Shown: piece by piece, positions 27,701 through 46,710 of the stretch | How the letters are laid out: every line of letters starts with the position of its first letter | Position numbering within the stretch: the first letter of the stretch is position 1 | Assembly (NCBI GenBank): GCA_963170055.1 | Contig: CAUJGJ010000083.1 | Location: forward strand, 4,456,801 to 4,520,800 | Source: Halisarca cf. caerulea | Lineage: Eukaryota; Porifera; Demospongiae; Chondrillida; Halisarcidae | Direction: 5' to 3' | Length of the DNA stretch: 64,000 nucleotides | Translations under genes and position numbers: made by a program | The notes under the pieces: generated by a model | Database searches by the model: none | What the model saw: the letters and a program-made list of their open reading frames with translations, nothing else | Told to the model about the DNA's origin: nothing

Positions 27701-27899
27701 CCAATAATGGCCTACCCAAGTGTCCCTAAAGATCTCTTAGTATCTTCACTTATACACAATGTGAATCATTGGATTCTATGTTCAATTATAGATGATATGT
27801 GGCCCTAACTGGAACACTAGTAAATTATTCTTCAACTTCATCTGTTGCTTCTCTACAATGAAAGACCCTTAGGTGTCCTGTAACATCTTCACATTACTC

Positions 27900-28430
27900 T
27901 ACTGTGTATATATAGTGTGCGGGCGGAGTGTGCAAGAGTGTGGAGAAGGTTGGATAGGAGGATGATGATGAAACTGAGAGGAGACACAGCAGGTTTTGAA
28001 ATCAAGACGGGAATGTGGAGAGGTGTGGCAAGAGAGGAGAGAGTATGCAAATTATGTGATAGTGGTGAAGTGGAAGATGTGGGGCATTGGCTGATGAGGT
28101 GTGAGGCATGGGGAGTACAGCGCATACCATTGGAGGATTGGATGGAACGGCACACTGTCAGTACCCAAGATCCTGCTGCATCCCTGCTGTCTGTTGCATG
28201 CACAAACTACCAGCTATTAGAAATTATTTCATGTATGTGGTGTGCAAGATTTAGTTGACCCTATTTGTTGTTATATATATGTGTGACACTGTCCATTTCT
28301 TTTTTTTTTGTTTTTCTTTTTATGATGAAAGTGCTACATGGGGCCAGTGTGTGCCCTAGTGCCAGTGGGCATGGTGCACTCAAATAATTATTATTGATTG
28401 ATTGATTGATTGATTATTATTATACGTGTT
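27900..28430 (+). pseudogene. LINE 3' end with tetranucleotide tail
   Basis: A frame open to 28258 reads EERVCKLCDSGEVEDVGHWL followed by MRCEAW. This is the CxxC-H-C knuckle found downstream of LINE reverse transcriptases. It is followed by a noncoding tail ending in (attg)n at about 28395-28412, as CR1/L2-like LINEs often end. The element is 5'-truncated. Confidence 0.65.
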
Positions 28431-28479
28431 ACCCTGGAAACGCCCACTAATTGTTTAAGGGGACATAGAGGATCGCCTC

Positions 28480-35592
<7,113 letters not shown>

Positions 35593-35733
35593 ACGAGAAT
35601 CACCATAAAGCCCCCTCCGGCCTCCCTTTTACTACTTTATATGGATGTATTTATTTTATCGTTTTATTCTGAATTAGTTTTTCACAACGAGTGCAAAGGT
35701 CATTTCTGCATGCTGCTGGTGACGCAATACAAA

Positions 35734-38700
35734 ATGGCTACCTCGACTATTACTCTGAGAACTATTGATGGACAAAATAGGACAATGACGGTCTCATCCG
35801 ACGTACGTATATCGGCATTTCTTCTTAACCTCTATAGTTAGTAGCATGTTTATTTGTGTATTGCCCCTATAGATGAAGATCATCGACCTTAAAAGGAAAA
35901 TTGCCGACGAGTTCCCTGTGGGTGTTGTCTTTTCAGTCCCTCTTTTGCTGACGTGTATTTTTATGTAGTGCTTTGTCTCTCTCGCACACACAGAACTTCG
36001 CAGTAGGATCTCAAAGACTGATTTACAGGGGATGTGTTCTAGAGGACGCGAAGAGGCTTCCAGATTACTGTACGTTAGCTTTTTACCATAGACACTCTAT
36101 ACTACAGTGTAGGGTGTCTACGGTTTACGTGCGTGTTCTTTAAAACGGTTTTGTTCGTGTATCGAACTCGAGCCGTCTTCCAACAGCTATCAGTGACGGT
36201 CACGTCGTTCATCTAGTGGAGCAGGCACCCTCTGAACGTCCAGCACAGCAGCAGCCACAACAACAACAAGAAGGTAACCCCCTTTTTTCTGCTGTCATTT
36301 TGTTTTAGTTGTACTTTGGGACCTCCTGTTGTGCAGGACTGTCCAGTGCTGTTATAGGAGGTTCACCTCATGTCTTGGCTGCACCTCACAGTGGAGCAGC
36401 TGTGGTCTTTGGGTCCTTTCCTGTTCCAGGATCACTTCCCTTGGATCCTGCCACAGTCACACAGGTCTGTACACACTACCACAGTCACACAGGTCTGTAC
36501 ACACTGCCACAGTCACACAGGTCTGTACACACTACCACAGTCACACAGGTCTGTACACACTACCACAGTCACACAGGTCTGTACACACTACCACAGTCAC
36601 ACAGGTCTGTACACACTATCACAGTCACACAGGTCTGTATACACTGCCACAGTCACACAGGTCTGTACACACTACCACAGTCACACAGGTCTGTACACAC
36701 TGCCACAGTCACACAGGTCTGTACACGCTACCACAGTCACACAGGTCTGTACACACTACCACAGTCACACAGGTCTGTACACACGGCCACAGTCACACAG
36801 GTCTGTACACACTACCACAGTCACACAGGTCTGTACACACTACCACAGTCACACAGGTCTGTACACACTACCACAGTCACACAGGTCTGTACACACTACC
36901 ACAGTCACACAGGTCTGTACACACTACCACAGTCACACAGGTCTGTACACACTACCACAGTCACACAGGTCTGTACACACTACCACAGTCACACAGGTCT
37001 GTACACACTATCACAGTCACACAGGTCTGTACACACTGTCACAGTCACACAGGTCTGTACACACTGCCACAGTCACACAGGTCTGTACACACTGTCACAG
37101 TCACACAGGTCTGTACACACTGTCAGTCACACAGGTCTGTACACACTGTCACAGTCACACAGGTCTGTACACACTGTCAGTCACACAGGTCTGTACACAC
37201 TGCTGTCTCTGCTTGCCGCATGTATGCTGTTGTGGTTTATGCATCTATAGTGCACAGTTGATCGGTTGGTTGCTGTGGTTTGAATGTCTTAGTATTATGC
37301 TTGTAGAGCATTATAGAACACGTCATAAATCCCAATGTTCTGAATCCCCAAGGAACACAAAGTCAGTCGGTGAGTTGATGTCCACTACTGAGCTGTTTGG
37401 AGCTGGTCTAATCTAGTCTGAACAGGTCTGAACTTGTCTAAATTGATCTGCAATCATTTTCTCTTTCAAACAGAGCAATGCTCGCACATCTAGCTCACCA
37501 GCTGTCATGGCAACAGCTGCTTCTTTGATGTCTGCACAAGAGGTATTACTTGATCAGTTAAACACTGTCCTATTTGTTGTGTTGTTATTCCTGTCCTTTT
37601 GTTGTGTTGTTGTCAAACTACTGTTGGATTGGTCGATAAGTTGTTTGTTGCATTTTGCACTCATTAATTTCTCAGGAGAGCATGGAATTGTCGTATCGAA
37701 TTCGAAGAGTACACACTCTGCTAACACAAGCCATTGCAGACATAAGCCACTATCAAGTAAGCCTCTTCTAACTTCACTGTTGGCCAGAGTGAATGTCCAT
37801 ATCTCATATTCAGACATTGGTATCAGCATCAGACAGTCACCATGGAAATAGTCAGAGTGGGGAAGCACATATGGAGAGGCAGGATTCTGGCCCCTCGAGC
37901 CCTTACCAAGGCCTCTCTATACCAGCTGTAGTGGTTGGTCCAGTCACTGGTGCTTCTCTAGCCGATGTATATAAAGACACACAGAAACTGCTTGAGGAGC
38001 TTTCATCTCTTCTTCAAGCACAAATTTTGAATTTAAACAGTGGACAGCAGTTGTCTGTAGGTTTCTTTGTCCTCATATCCTGGTCACATGGTGTGTGTTC
38101 TGTCCCCTGTACATCCTGGTCACATGGTGTGTGTTCTGTCCCCTGTACATCCTGGTCACATGGTGTGTGTTCTGTCCCCTGTACATCCTGGTCACATGAT
38201 GTGTGTTTGTATGCTCAGGGTCGTGATCTGTGGAGGCAGGGCCAACTAAACTCGGTCGTTTCTCGATGTTTTCAGTGTCTGTCAACTGTTAGTGGAGAAC
38301 TGCAAGGATTGTCTGTAGACATGGCTTCCCCTCCTCCTCGTTTGGTTCACTTTGTGATGCCCTTGAATCAGACTGGTCACACCCTATGGAACCATGCCCA
38401 CCAAGACCATTCCCACCAAGGTGACATTCATCAGGAAGGAGGGGTCACAGCAGGTGATATGTCCAGTTTAACTGCACCTGTCCAGTCGACTGCAGCACTT
38501 GTCATGACATCAGTTGATGTCTCTGTCAACAATATGTCCGGGAGTCCTAGGAGTGATTCCTCTTCAACAACCACCACTGGGTCTTCGTGTGTCTCCGCTA
38601 GTGTGGGGGTGGGAGGAAGATCTGGTGGGGACCACCGTGAGGGGATGGGAGGAAGATCTGGTGGGGGCAACAGTGAGGGAGTGGGAGGAAGGTCTGGTGG

Positions 38701-40180
38701 GGGCCGTCAGAGTGTGTGGGAGAGCTCTGGAGCAAAGTCGTCATCACCTGACAAGAGTGAGAGCTCTCACTCTGTGGAAACCATCAGCAATAAAGAGACA
38801 GATACTAGGCAAACATCCAGCAGGCAGTCCACTAGCAGGCAAACCACTGGCAGGCAAACCACTGGCAGGCAGCCCACTAGCAGGCGATCTGGTAGCGGAA
38901 CACACACTGGCAGTTCTACATCAGGCAATTCAGAAGGGCTTATGAACAGACTCTTAAGTGCAATGTTTGGACCAGAGGATCACCAGCCGTCACATTCAAG
39001 AGACATGGTAATCTCTTCTTTATGTGCACACCTCAGCCACTGTCACGTGTTCTTCACTTGACACTGCTAGAATGATGAGATGTTCCATGTTCTTCAAATG
39101 ATGTCGGAAAGTCCTAGTGAACCTACTCATCATCCTCAACAAATACGGCAGCTGTTTGAAGTTCTGCTAAAAGGTTTGTTCACTATCAACTCCCTGCTGT
39201 AGTCTAGTTCCAGATCCACCTCAACCATTGCGTCTAGGTGCCACTCCACAAGGTCATTGATAAGGTGGAGGTGGATGGGGAAATGAGACTCTCCAGGGAG
39301 CCATTCCTCACCACCCCTCACATACACCCTCACCTACTCACCCTCTTCACCCCTAGGGAGTCATTCCTCACCACCCCTCACACACACCCTCACACACACC
39401 CTCTTCACCCTCTTCACCCCCAGGGAGTCATTCCTCACCACCCCTCACACACACCCTCACACACACCCTCTTCACCCTCTTCACCCCCAGGGAGTCATTC
39501 CTCACCACCCCTCACACACACCCTCACACACACCCTCTTCACCCTCTTAACCCCCAGGGAGCCATTCCTTACCACCCCTCACACACACACTCTTCACCCT
39601 CTTAACCCCCAGGGAGCCATTCCTCACCACCCCTCACATACACCCTCACCTACTCACCCTCTTCACCCTCTTCACTCCAAGGGAGCCATTCCTCACCACC
39701 CCTCACACACACCCTCACCTACTCACCCTCCTCACCCTCTTCACCTCCAGGGAGCCATCCAGCCACTGTCAATCTTTCAAGGGTCATTTCTTTCTCAAAG
39801 TGTCACTCTGAAAGTTAGTGTGTTTGCAGTGATTGTTGTCATGACAACATGGAATCATTAGTGATGTTTTAGGTTTGTCTATGGAGTTCTGTCACATTCT
39901 GTCCCAGTCAATGACTGTTGCTCAGTTCATGGACATTTGCTCAGGTAAACACTTGAGTTAGTTTTTGTCACATGTTTTGCGTGCATACCTCTCCTCCTGG
40001 TGTTTCAGGACGTGATCCACCCTTGACTGATTTTCATCAGTGCTGCTATCAATTCCTTAAGAGCTCTGTACTCTGTGGTCAAGAGCCATCTTCTCAGAAC
40101 AGAAGAGAATCAACAGAAAAATTAGTACAGACCATTACTCACTTCCTACTGGAGTGCTGGGTTAGCAGTTGTGTTGTGCA

Positions 40181-40228
<48 letters not shown>

Positions 40229-41429
40229 GCTGGGTATACTACTACATCACAATATCTTCTAGACATGTATCACAATACTTCACGATGTCGGCATATTGCA
40301 TATGGTCAGAATCATCTAAAGATCCATTTGGTGTTCACATGTTCAGATGTGATCCATTTACATTTGTCCTCAATCACATAATTGTAGAGTGGTTTAGCAA
40401 GATTGAGTCATCAGTGTAGATAGAACTCGGTTGCCCACACATTACTGGCCCTGCAAGTCTACAACGGCCCTGAAAGTGCATCTTTGGTTGTAAATCACAG
40501 ATCAAAATAGAAGGTAAACAACACATGTGCACAGTGAAAGACTTACGTAGTTAAGTGTGTGCTACAAGTGGATGTAAAAATTCGACTGAAAATCAAGCCA
40601 CTCAAAAGAATTCAAGGTCCACTCGCACTCCCATTCCTCACAATTGACAGGTCTTAACTACCTCAATACCTGATGTGGACTTGGATCAATACAAGAATGG
40701 AGTGTCGTCTGAATAGTTCATCCAGTAGAGTGGAGTTCCTTTTGGGAAGTTGGGATATTCCTCATGTTGCCCTCCATTTTCAACAGCCATTACAACCATG
40801 GCTGCTACTCCCACATCCATTCCAAATTCCAATTTATTCAGCAAGGTTCCGAACTTTGCTCACCGGTTTAACCCTAAGACCTTCCAATGCATGACATCTC
40901 CGTTTGTGCCATTGAAATACACACAGGCTATGGTGAGACTAGTTTGGGCTGAGCACCCCCACCCCCCTGTGTAGTGTGGTGAGACTAGTTTGGGCTGAGC
41001 ACCCCCCCCCCCCCCTGTATAGTGTGGTGAGACTAGTTTGGGCTAAGGACCCCCCCCCCCCCTGTATAGTGTGGTGAGACTAGTTTGGGATAAGGACCCC
41101 CCCCCCCCCCCCTGTATAGTGTGGTGAGACTAGTTTGGGCTGAGCCCCCCCCCCCCCCCTGTATAGTGTGGCTTATTTAGTCAATTGAGATGTGCTATGA
41201 GTGGGCGAATAATCAACTTTTTCTGATTGATTGATTGATTGATTGATTGATGACTATGGGCATGAGGTGTAATGCTATGCTTTTAGCCAAGATCAAAGCA
41301 CCAACCAGCATTACAGCCTCCTCAGGACAGCCTACTGATCCATACTGGAAATTGGTACCTGTATCATGACATGGAGTATGCTCAGTGCATCGTATCATCT
41401 ACGTGATTATTGGGGTAATACTACACTCT

Positions 41430-41472
<43 letters not shown>

Positions 41473-42696
41473 TATGAGTGTGTGTGTGTTAGTCCCATCT
41501 GTTCCATACCTTGCAGGCAGACATTAGAGTTAGAGGATCAATGGACCTCAAACGATCAATGGAGAAGTGTTTGCGAATTGAACTCTACAAACTAATAAAG
41601 ATGGTTGTCCTCCCTCCCAAAGGTGAGCACTGTCTGCTACTGTTTGAACTGCTTTGTGCAACTCAGTAGGTCAGTACACAGTACATACGTGTACATGTGT
41701 TGTATGTAGTATGTGTTGTGTTGTGTATGTTGTCATATGATTGTGCACGTGCACATTTGCATACATTGTTCTATGAGATTCTGACCATCTGGTGTTCCTA
41801 ACTCTGTTGATGCAACAGATTCGGCAGTTCCAATTGGACAACTTCTGTTCAAGCAATGCCAGTATGCAGTGGCCATGTTAGTGGGTGTGGTTAGGCATTG
41901 TTCTGAGGGTACCAACTCAGCTTTCAAGCAAGATGTCATTTTTAGGGCTGTTGTAAGTTTCTCTCTCTTCCTTTGTGTGTGTGTGTGTGTGTGTGTGTGT
42001 TTCACTTGCTCCTGTGTGTCCACTCATCAGAGAGAGATGCTGAAGCCTTTATTCAAGAAGAACCACGATCCTACCATAAAGGCACTCTTTGACAATGTGA
42101 ACTCAGTGTTTGCCGAGAAGATGATCAATTGGCCTCTTACATCAGCTGACCTCAATCGCTACATGATGTGGAAGAAAGACCAGGAAGTTGATGTTTATGG
42201 CAAACATGACGAAGAGGAGACTATGGTTCCCATGGAAACAGACAAGAAGACAGTATGTTTATTGAAAAGGAGCATGGTGACACGTGACATGTCACATGAC
42301 CTGCTTATTTCTGCAGATCCCAAATGGTGAGAATCCTGTTGATGACAGACACATGCTGTTAACAGAGACACACCCACCAAGAGAGTTCTTGGTAAGATCT
42401 TGGCCAGCAGGAATGCCACGAGTAAGTTAGAAAAATGCATCCTTTGCTAAAGTAGTTGTGTTCTATCCATTGTCTCATGTTTACTCACATGATGTGAGGA
42501 GTTTGTGCACATACATAGTTGTGGTAGCTGGTGAGTGTACTTGGGTTTGCTCTGTTGTGTAGGAGTGGATAGCTGTGCTCCAACATGATTCCCATCTGTT
42601 GCATGATACACTGCCACAGGCTCCCTCCAGTGATGTCTATGAAAGGGAAACAGCGGCCAAAAAGAGAAAGGTACACACATACTTTGGAGCAAATGT

Positions 42697-42758
<62 letters not shown>

Positions 42759-43524
42759 TGAGTGAATGTGGTGTGTGGTGTATGGTGTGGGTGTGTGTGG
42801 TGTGTGATGTGAGTATGGATGAGTGTGGTGTGTAATGTGGGTGGGTGTGGTGTGTGATGTGGGTGTGGATGAGTGTGGTGTGTGATGTGGGTGTGTGTGG
42901 GTGGGTGTGGTGTGTGATGTGGGTGTGGATGAGTGTGGTGTGTGATGTGGGTCTGTGTGATGTGTGATGTGGGTGTGGGTGAATGTACTGTGTGGTGTGG
43001 GTGGGTGTGGTGTATGGTGTGGGTGTGTGTGGTGTGTGATGTGAGTGTGGTGTGTAATCTGGGTGTGGATGAGTGTGATGTGGGTGGGATGTGGTGTGTG
43101 ATGTGCGATGTGGGTGGGTGTGGTATGTGATGTGGGTGTGTGGTGTGTGATGTGGGTGTGTGTGGTGTGTGATGTGGGTGGGTGTGATGTGTGGTGTAGG
43201 TGGGTGTGGTGTGTGGTATAGGCGGGTGTGGTGTAGGTGAGTGTGCTATACATATCCATTTCCTGTCCTCCTCAGGTCATCCAGGAAACCATCTCCTCTG
43301 AAGAAATGATGAAGAGAATAGTTCATACTTCGCTGGAAGAATCTAGAGCAGACTCCACTTCAGGGCAGTCTTCACAAGGTCTGATATAACTGAGTCATAA
43401 CATTGTTTGCTGTGATCGATTGTCTTTGTCGTTGGCATCAGAAATTGCTTCTGCGGCCGCATCCAACAAAGAACTGGTCAAGGCCTTCCAAGATGAAATG
43501 CTGGCAATGGACAAAAGGAACTGA
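35734..43524 (+). CDS. BAG6: BAG6 (BAT3/Scythe) chaperone
   Basis: Ubiquitin-like chaperone that, in animals, shields tail-anchored and mislocalised proteins. Twenty exons give about 935 residues with consistent phases: 35734-35802, 35873-35917, 35994-36069, 36187-36273, 36337-36464, 37474-37542, 37676-37756, 37814-38056, 38219-39007, 39071-39173, 39751-39813, 39873-39944, 40009-40160, 41517-41622, 41819-41952, 42031-42252, 42317-42391, 42563-42670, 43276-43378 and 43442-43524. The N-terminal ubiquitin-like domain shows SQRLIYRGCVLEDAKRLPDY and GHVVHLVEQAPSE, matching human BAG6. Next is VVFGSFPVPGSLPLD, then a Ser/Gly/Arg-rich linker. The C-terminus has EWIAVLQHD, SSDVYERETAAKKRK (nuclear-signal-like) and a short BAG-like helix. 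The 63-nt exon at 39751 lies between phase-1 junctions and could be skipped without frameshift. The ATG is 142 bp after the preceding stop codon. Confidence 0.87.
36451..37205 (+). repeat. 28-bp minisatellite made of a duplicated 5' splice site, about 27 copies
   Basis: The BAG6 exon ends GCCACAGTCACACAG, then gtctgtacacac. The array is ccacagtcacacaggtctgt plus acacacta, repeated, so every unit carries 14 exon bases plus the donor. All three plus-strand frames remain open throughout. Confidence 0.95.
38067..38215 (+). repeat. 36-bp intronic repeat, four copies
   Basis: The unit is catcctggtcacatggtgtg plus tgttctgtcccctgta. It fills the BAG6 intron between 38056 and 38219. Confidence 0.93.
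39290..39760 (+). repeat. Minisatellite made of a duplicated 3' splice site
   Basis: About seven units end in ttcacccccag followed by ggagccattcctcacc. The true acceptor (tcacctccag, then GGAGCCATCC) is the last copy, so each unit repeats the polypyrimidine tract, the AG and about nine exon bases. Confidence 0.9.
40225..41426. mobile_element. TIR-element relative in BAG6 intron
   Basis: The left part (atgtatcacaatacttcacg) and right part (gtatcatgacatggagtatg, cagtgcatcgtatc) are diverged copies of the two ends of the element at 44769-46380. It sits between two GT tracts. Inside are a (gatt)n run at 41226 and a poly-C array at 40940-41165. No transposase is seen. Confidence 0.6.
40940..41165 (+). 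repeat. About 50-bp repeat with C homopolymers, five copies
   Basis: The unit is gtgtggtgagactagtttgg plus gctgagcac, a C run and ctgtatagt. C-run lengths vary between copies. Confidence 0.9.
42696..43250 (+). repeat. (GT)n and tgtggtgtgtgatgtgggtg-type repeats
   Basis: GT microsatellite grading into a loose 20-40 bp repeat fills the BAG6 intron between exons ending 42670 and starting 43276. Confidence 0.9.
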
Positions 43525-43871
43525 TTTCTGTCTGATGTTCCCTTAGATTTCATGACTCATGCCCACTTCATTGTGCTGCGATATTGTAAATACATTACTT
43601 TTTCCATTGTTGAGAAGCTAGTGTTGGGTAGCATGCAGTCTGGCTAGCTAGACCATTTTTCTGCTACAGTGCTGGCATCGACTGCCTTGGTTGTACGTGA
43701 CTGAAGATTTCATACGTGATTGTACTGTGGGAAGTACGGTCACTTGTTGACCTTTGACCTCATGTAAATGTACATACATGTATGCGTAGCGTGTGTACCG
43801 TATATTCTGTGCACACGTAAGACGTACGTACCACACACTTTGCACAAGACAGAGACCTCGGGAGTTAAAAC

Positions 43872-44581
43872 ATGTCCAACGTTGTACAGTCATTGCCTGT
43901 AAGGAGAACGATAGCATGTAGCCTTAACAGACAAATGAATCACTTATGTTTACCTCGTGTGATTGTCTAGAGCGGACTAAAGGAAGTCATCAGTGAAACA
44001 AGCGGATTACAGATTCGGATCTACTACCTTGAGTGCCTAGCTCATGCGTCATACATAATCTTTCACGAAAACAAAGCTTTCGTAGTAGACCCTAGGAGAG
44101 ACGTGGACGCTTATGTAGAGGTACGTAAGAATTGACTGCTCTGTTTTTTTTCCCGCAGTTTATAGTTTCGTGAAGTTCAAGGGCTACCCTCAAATCTTAA
44201 CGCAGGAATTGGCTAATTTAGGCGCCACGTTAGCTGGGGTCTTGGAAACACATTTCCATGCGGACTTCGTTTCGGGTCATTTGGAGCTCCAAGAACGGTT
44301 CAACGTCCCCATTTACTTCGGTCCAGGTGCCGGCTCTCGCGCCAAATTCCCCCTCCATGAAGTTCAAGATGGCGAGGTATGGTTGATGGCTGTCGTCTTC
44401 CTCTCCCTAATCTCTGAGATTAAGTGCATTGTACGTACTCTACATGTAGGAAATTTCCCTGTCCACTCGCTACTGCTTCAAAGTCCGTCACACCCCCGGA
44501 CACACCCCTGAATCTGTCTGCTATGTCCTGTTAGATCGAGACAACAATAGCAAACCTATCAAGGTGTGTGCATGTGTGTGT

Positions 44582-44636
<55 letters not shown>

Positions 44637-44691
44637 TGTGTGTGTGTGTGTCTGTCTGTCTGTATGGTGTGTGTGCACATGTGTATGTGTA

Positions 44692-44723
<32 letters not shown>

Positions 44724-46671
44724 ACATGTGTGTGTGTGTGTGTGGTGTGCACGTGTGTGTGTGTTGTAGTGTTGCCACAAAACTGCTAAAAGTGTATCAC
44801 AATAATACGTATCTTATTCTCTGAACGTGTATCACAATACATCACAATATCAGCGCATTGCAAAATAGGTACACTTAGAGTTTATTACTTGTAACTTATC
44901 AGAAAGAATTAGTTGTTCGCCTGTTCTAGTGCAAGCCAATTACGTTTGTCTGCAACCACTTTACTCAGTACTCTGTATAGAGGTCCTTTCAATGCGTGAC
45001 TATCTGACGTAGCCAGACCCTACTCGCCGTGTAAGAAAGGGTCTGGGGCTTTTCATATCTGACGTAGCCAGACCCTACTCGCCGTGCAAGAAAGGGTCTG
45101 GGGCTTTTCATATGCACAAGCTATTTAAGAGGGCGGAGTTGATAAGATGGCAATCGTGATTAGAAGCAACTAGTGCAATTCTTGAGTCTAAAGATGAATT
45201 TCTTGCCAGATTCGCAACACATGGCTTCTCCATCAACTTTTGATTATTGTGGTAGGAAGGAATCAAAGCCAGTATCGCTGTTTGAATATATCGTCAATGA
45301 TTGTCTGGAGGATAGATCAGACCCGGCATTACTGGTGAATGGATGTGAGTGCAGATTCTTGAGAAGTGACAATTCTTCCACTTTGATGAACACGCTTTGG
45401 GCTTGTTGCTTCAGAACTAATTGTAGAGAATACCGAAGTACGAACAGTAGTACAATTTGTATCTTTTGAAGAAAACCTGATGTGTGTGGACCTTGTTTAT
45501 TTCTCCATTTTATATGGTTATGTAATTTAGCGATTGGAAATTTCCATAAACTCTAAGGTTGTTCTGTAAGGTGTCCAGGTCAATAGCAGACCTGTCACCG
45601 CTACGGGTGATGAAATGCCCAGACCCTTTCTCGCTCACCTGGTGACATCAGTCCCTAAAAATGGCCGAGCGAGTTTGGGTCTGAGCTATACCAGACTAAT
45701 GCATGGCATCTCTGAGTATTCGAGTGCATTAATTAACTTATTCTGATTCTGGGTGATTATTTGATTAACTGTGGGAGTGAGGTGTAGGGACTATAGTAGG
45801 CCTAAGCCAATTATGTGCACATAATTTCACAAATAATAGGTACCTCTGTGAATCAGGAATAATTCGCAAATATTAATAGGGAGCTTAATAAAGATTGTAG
45901 CACAAATGGTGGATCAGCACGGCATGGAATGTGTTTCCTACCCCTTTAAATGACTCTTTCTGTCACAATAGGAAGTAATGCACAAGAACACGTGTGCTGC
46001 AATGTATAAAGTATGAGTATACATATTGTGTTGTCTGCTGTCTGAGGTCTTATAAAACCTCATAGCAACAAAGTTACGGTGCCTAAACCATCATCGATCT
46101 AAGGATGGCGCGCATATCAGCTGAAAAAAGGGTGTGTATTCAAGAATAGGTGGAGTTTGGAGGAAAATAATAGGTGATGCTTGGTGAATAATCGGCTCAG
46201 GCCTAGACTATAGCCTGATTGCTAACAAAGGTCAAATGCACTAACATTGCAGGCCCAGCAGGAGAGCCACTGGAGATGTGTGCCTCACAGCTGTATCACG
46301 ACATGAAGTATGTTTAGTGAATCGTATCGTTTAGAGAACATATCGCGATATATTGTGTATCACTATTATTGTCGCAACACTAATTGTAGTGTGTGTGTGG
46401 TGTGTTTCCTTCGTTCTGTACATGTAAAGAGTGTGCTCTGCTGTGGTCTTTGTGCAGGTGTTCACAGGAGATACCCTCTTTATTGGATCGTGTGGGCGAC
46501 CAGACCTTGTCGGCTCACTTGGTCACACAGCAGAGCAGATGGCAGCTGACATGTACGAATCTCTGACTAGCAAACTAATGACTCTCCCAGTGGATGTCCA
46601 GGTGTGTTGCTGGTCTTTTAGATCAAACTTGCTTGTTTATTCCTCAATATCGTGCACACTACTATTTTGTT

Positions 46672-46710
<39 letters not shown>

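Noticed and set aside
27917..28258. 113-codon ORF as a host zinc-finger gene
   Set aside because: The CxxC-H-C spacing and following (attg)n tail fit a 5'-truncated LINE better than a host gene.
36309..37416. 310-348 codon ORFs in three frames as a His/Thr-rich repeat protein
   Set aside because: The BAG6 exon ends at 36464 with a donor, and the rest is the amplified donor array. Read-through translation is possible but unsupported.
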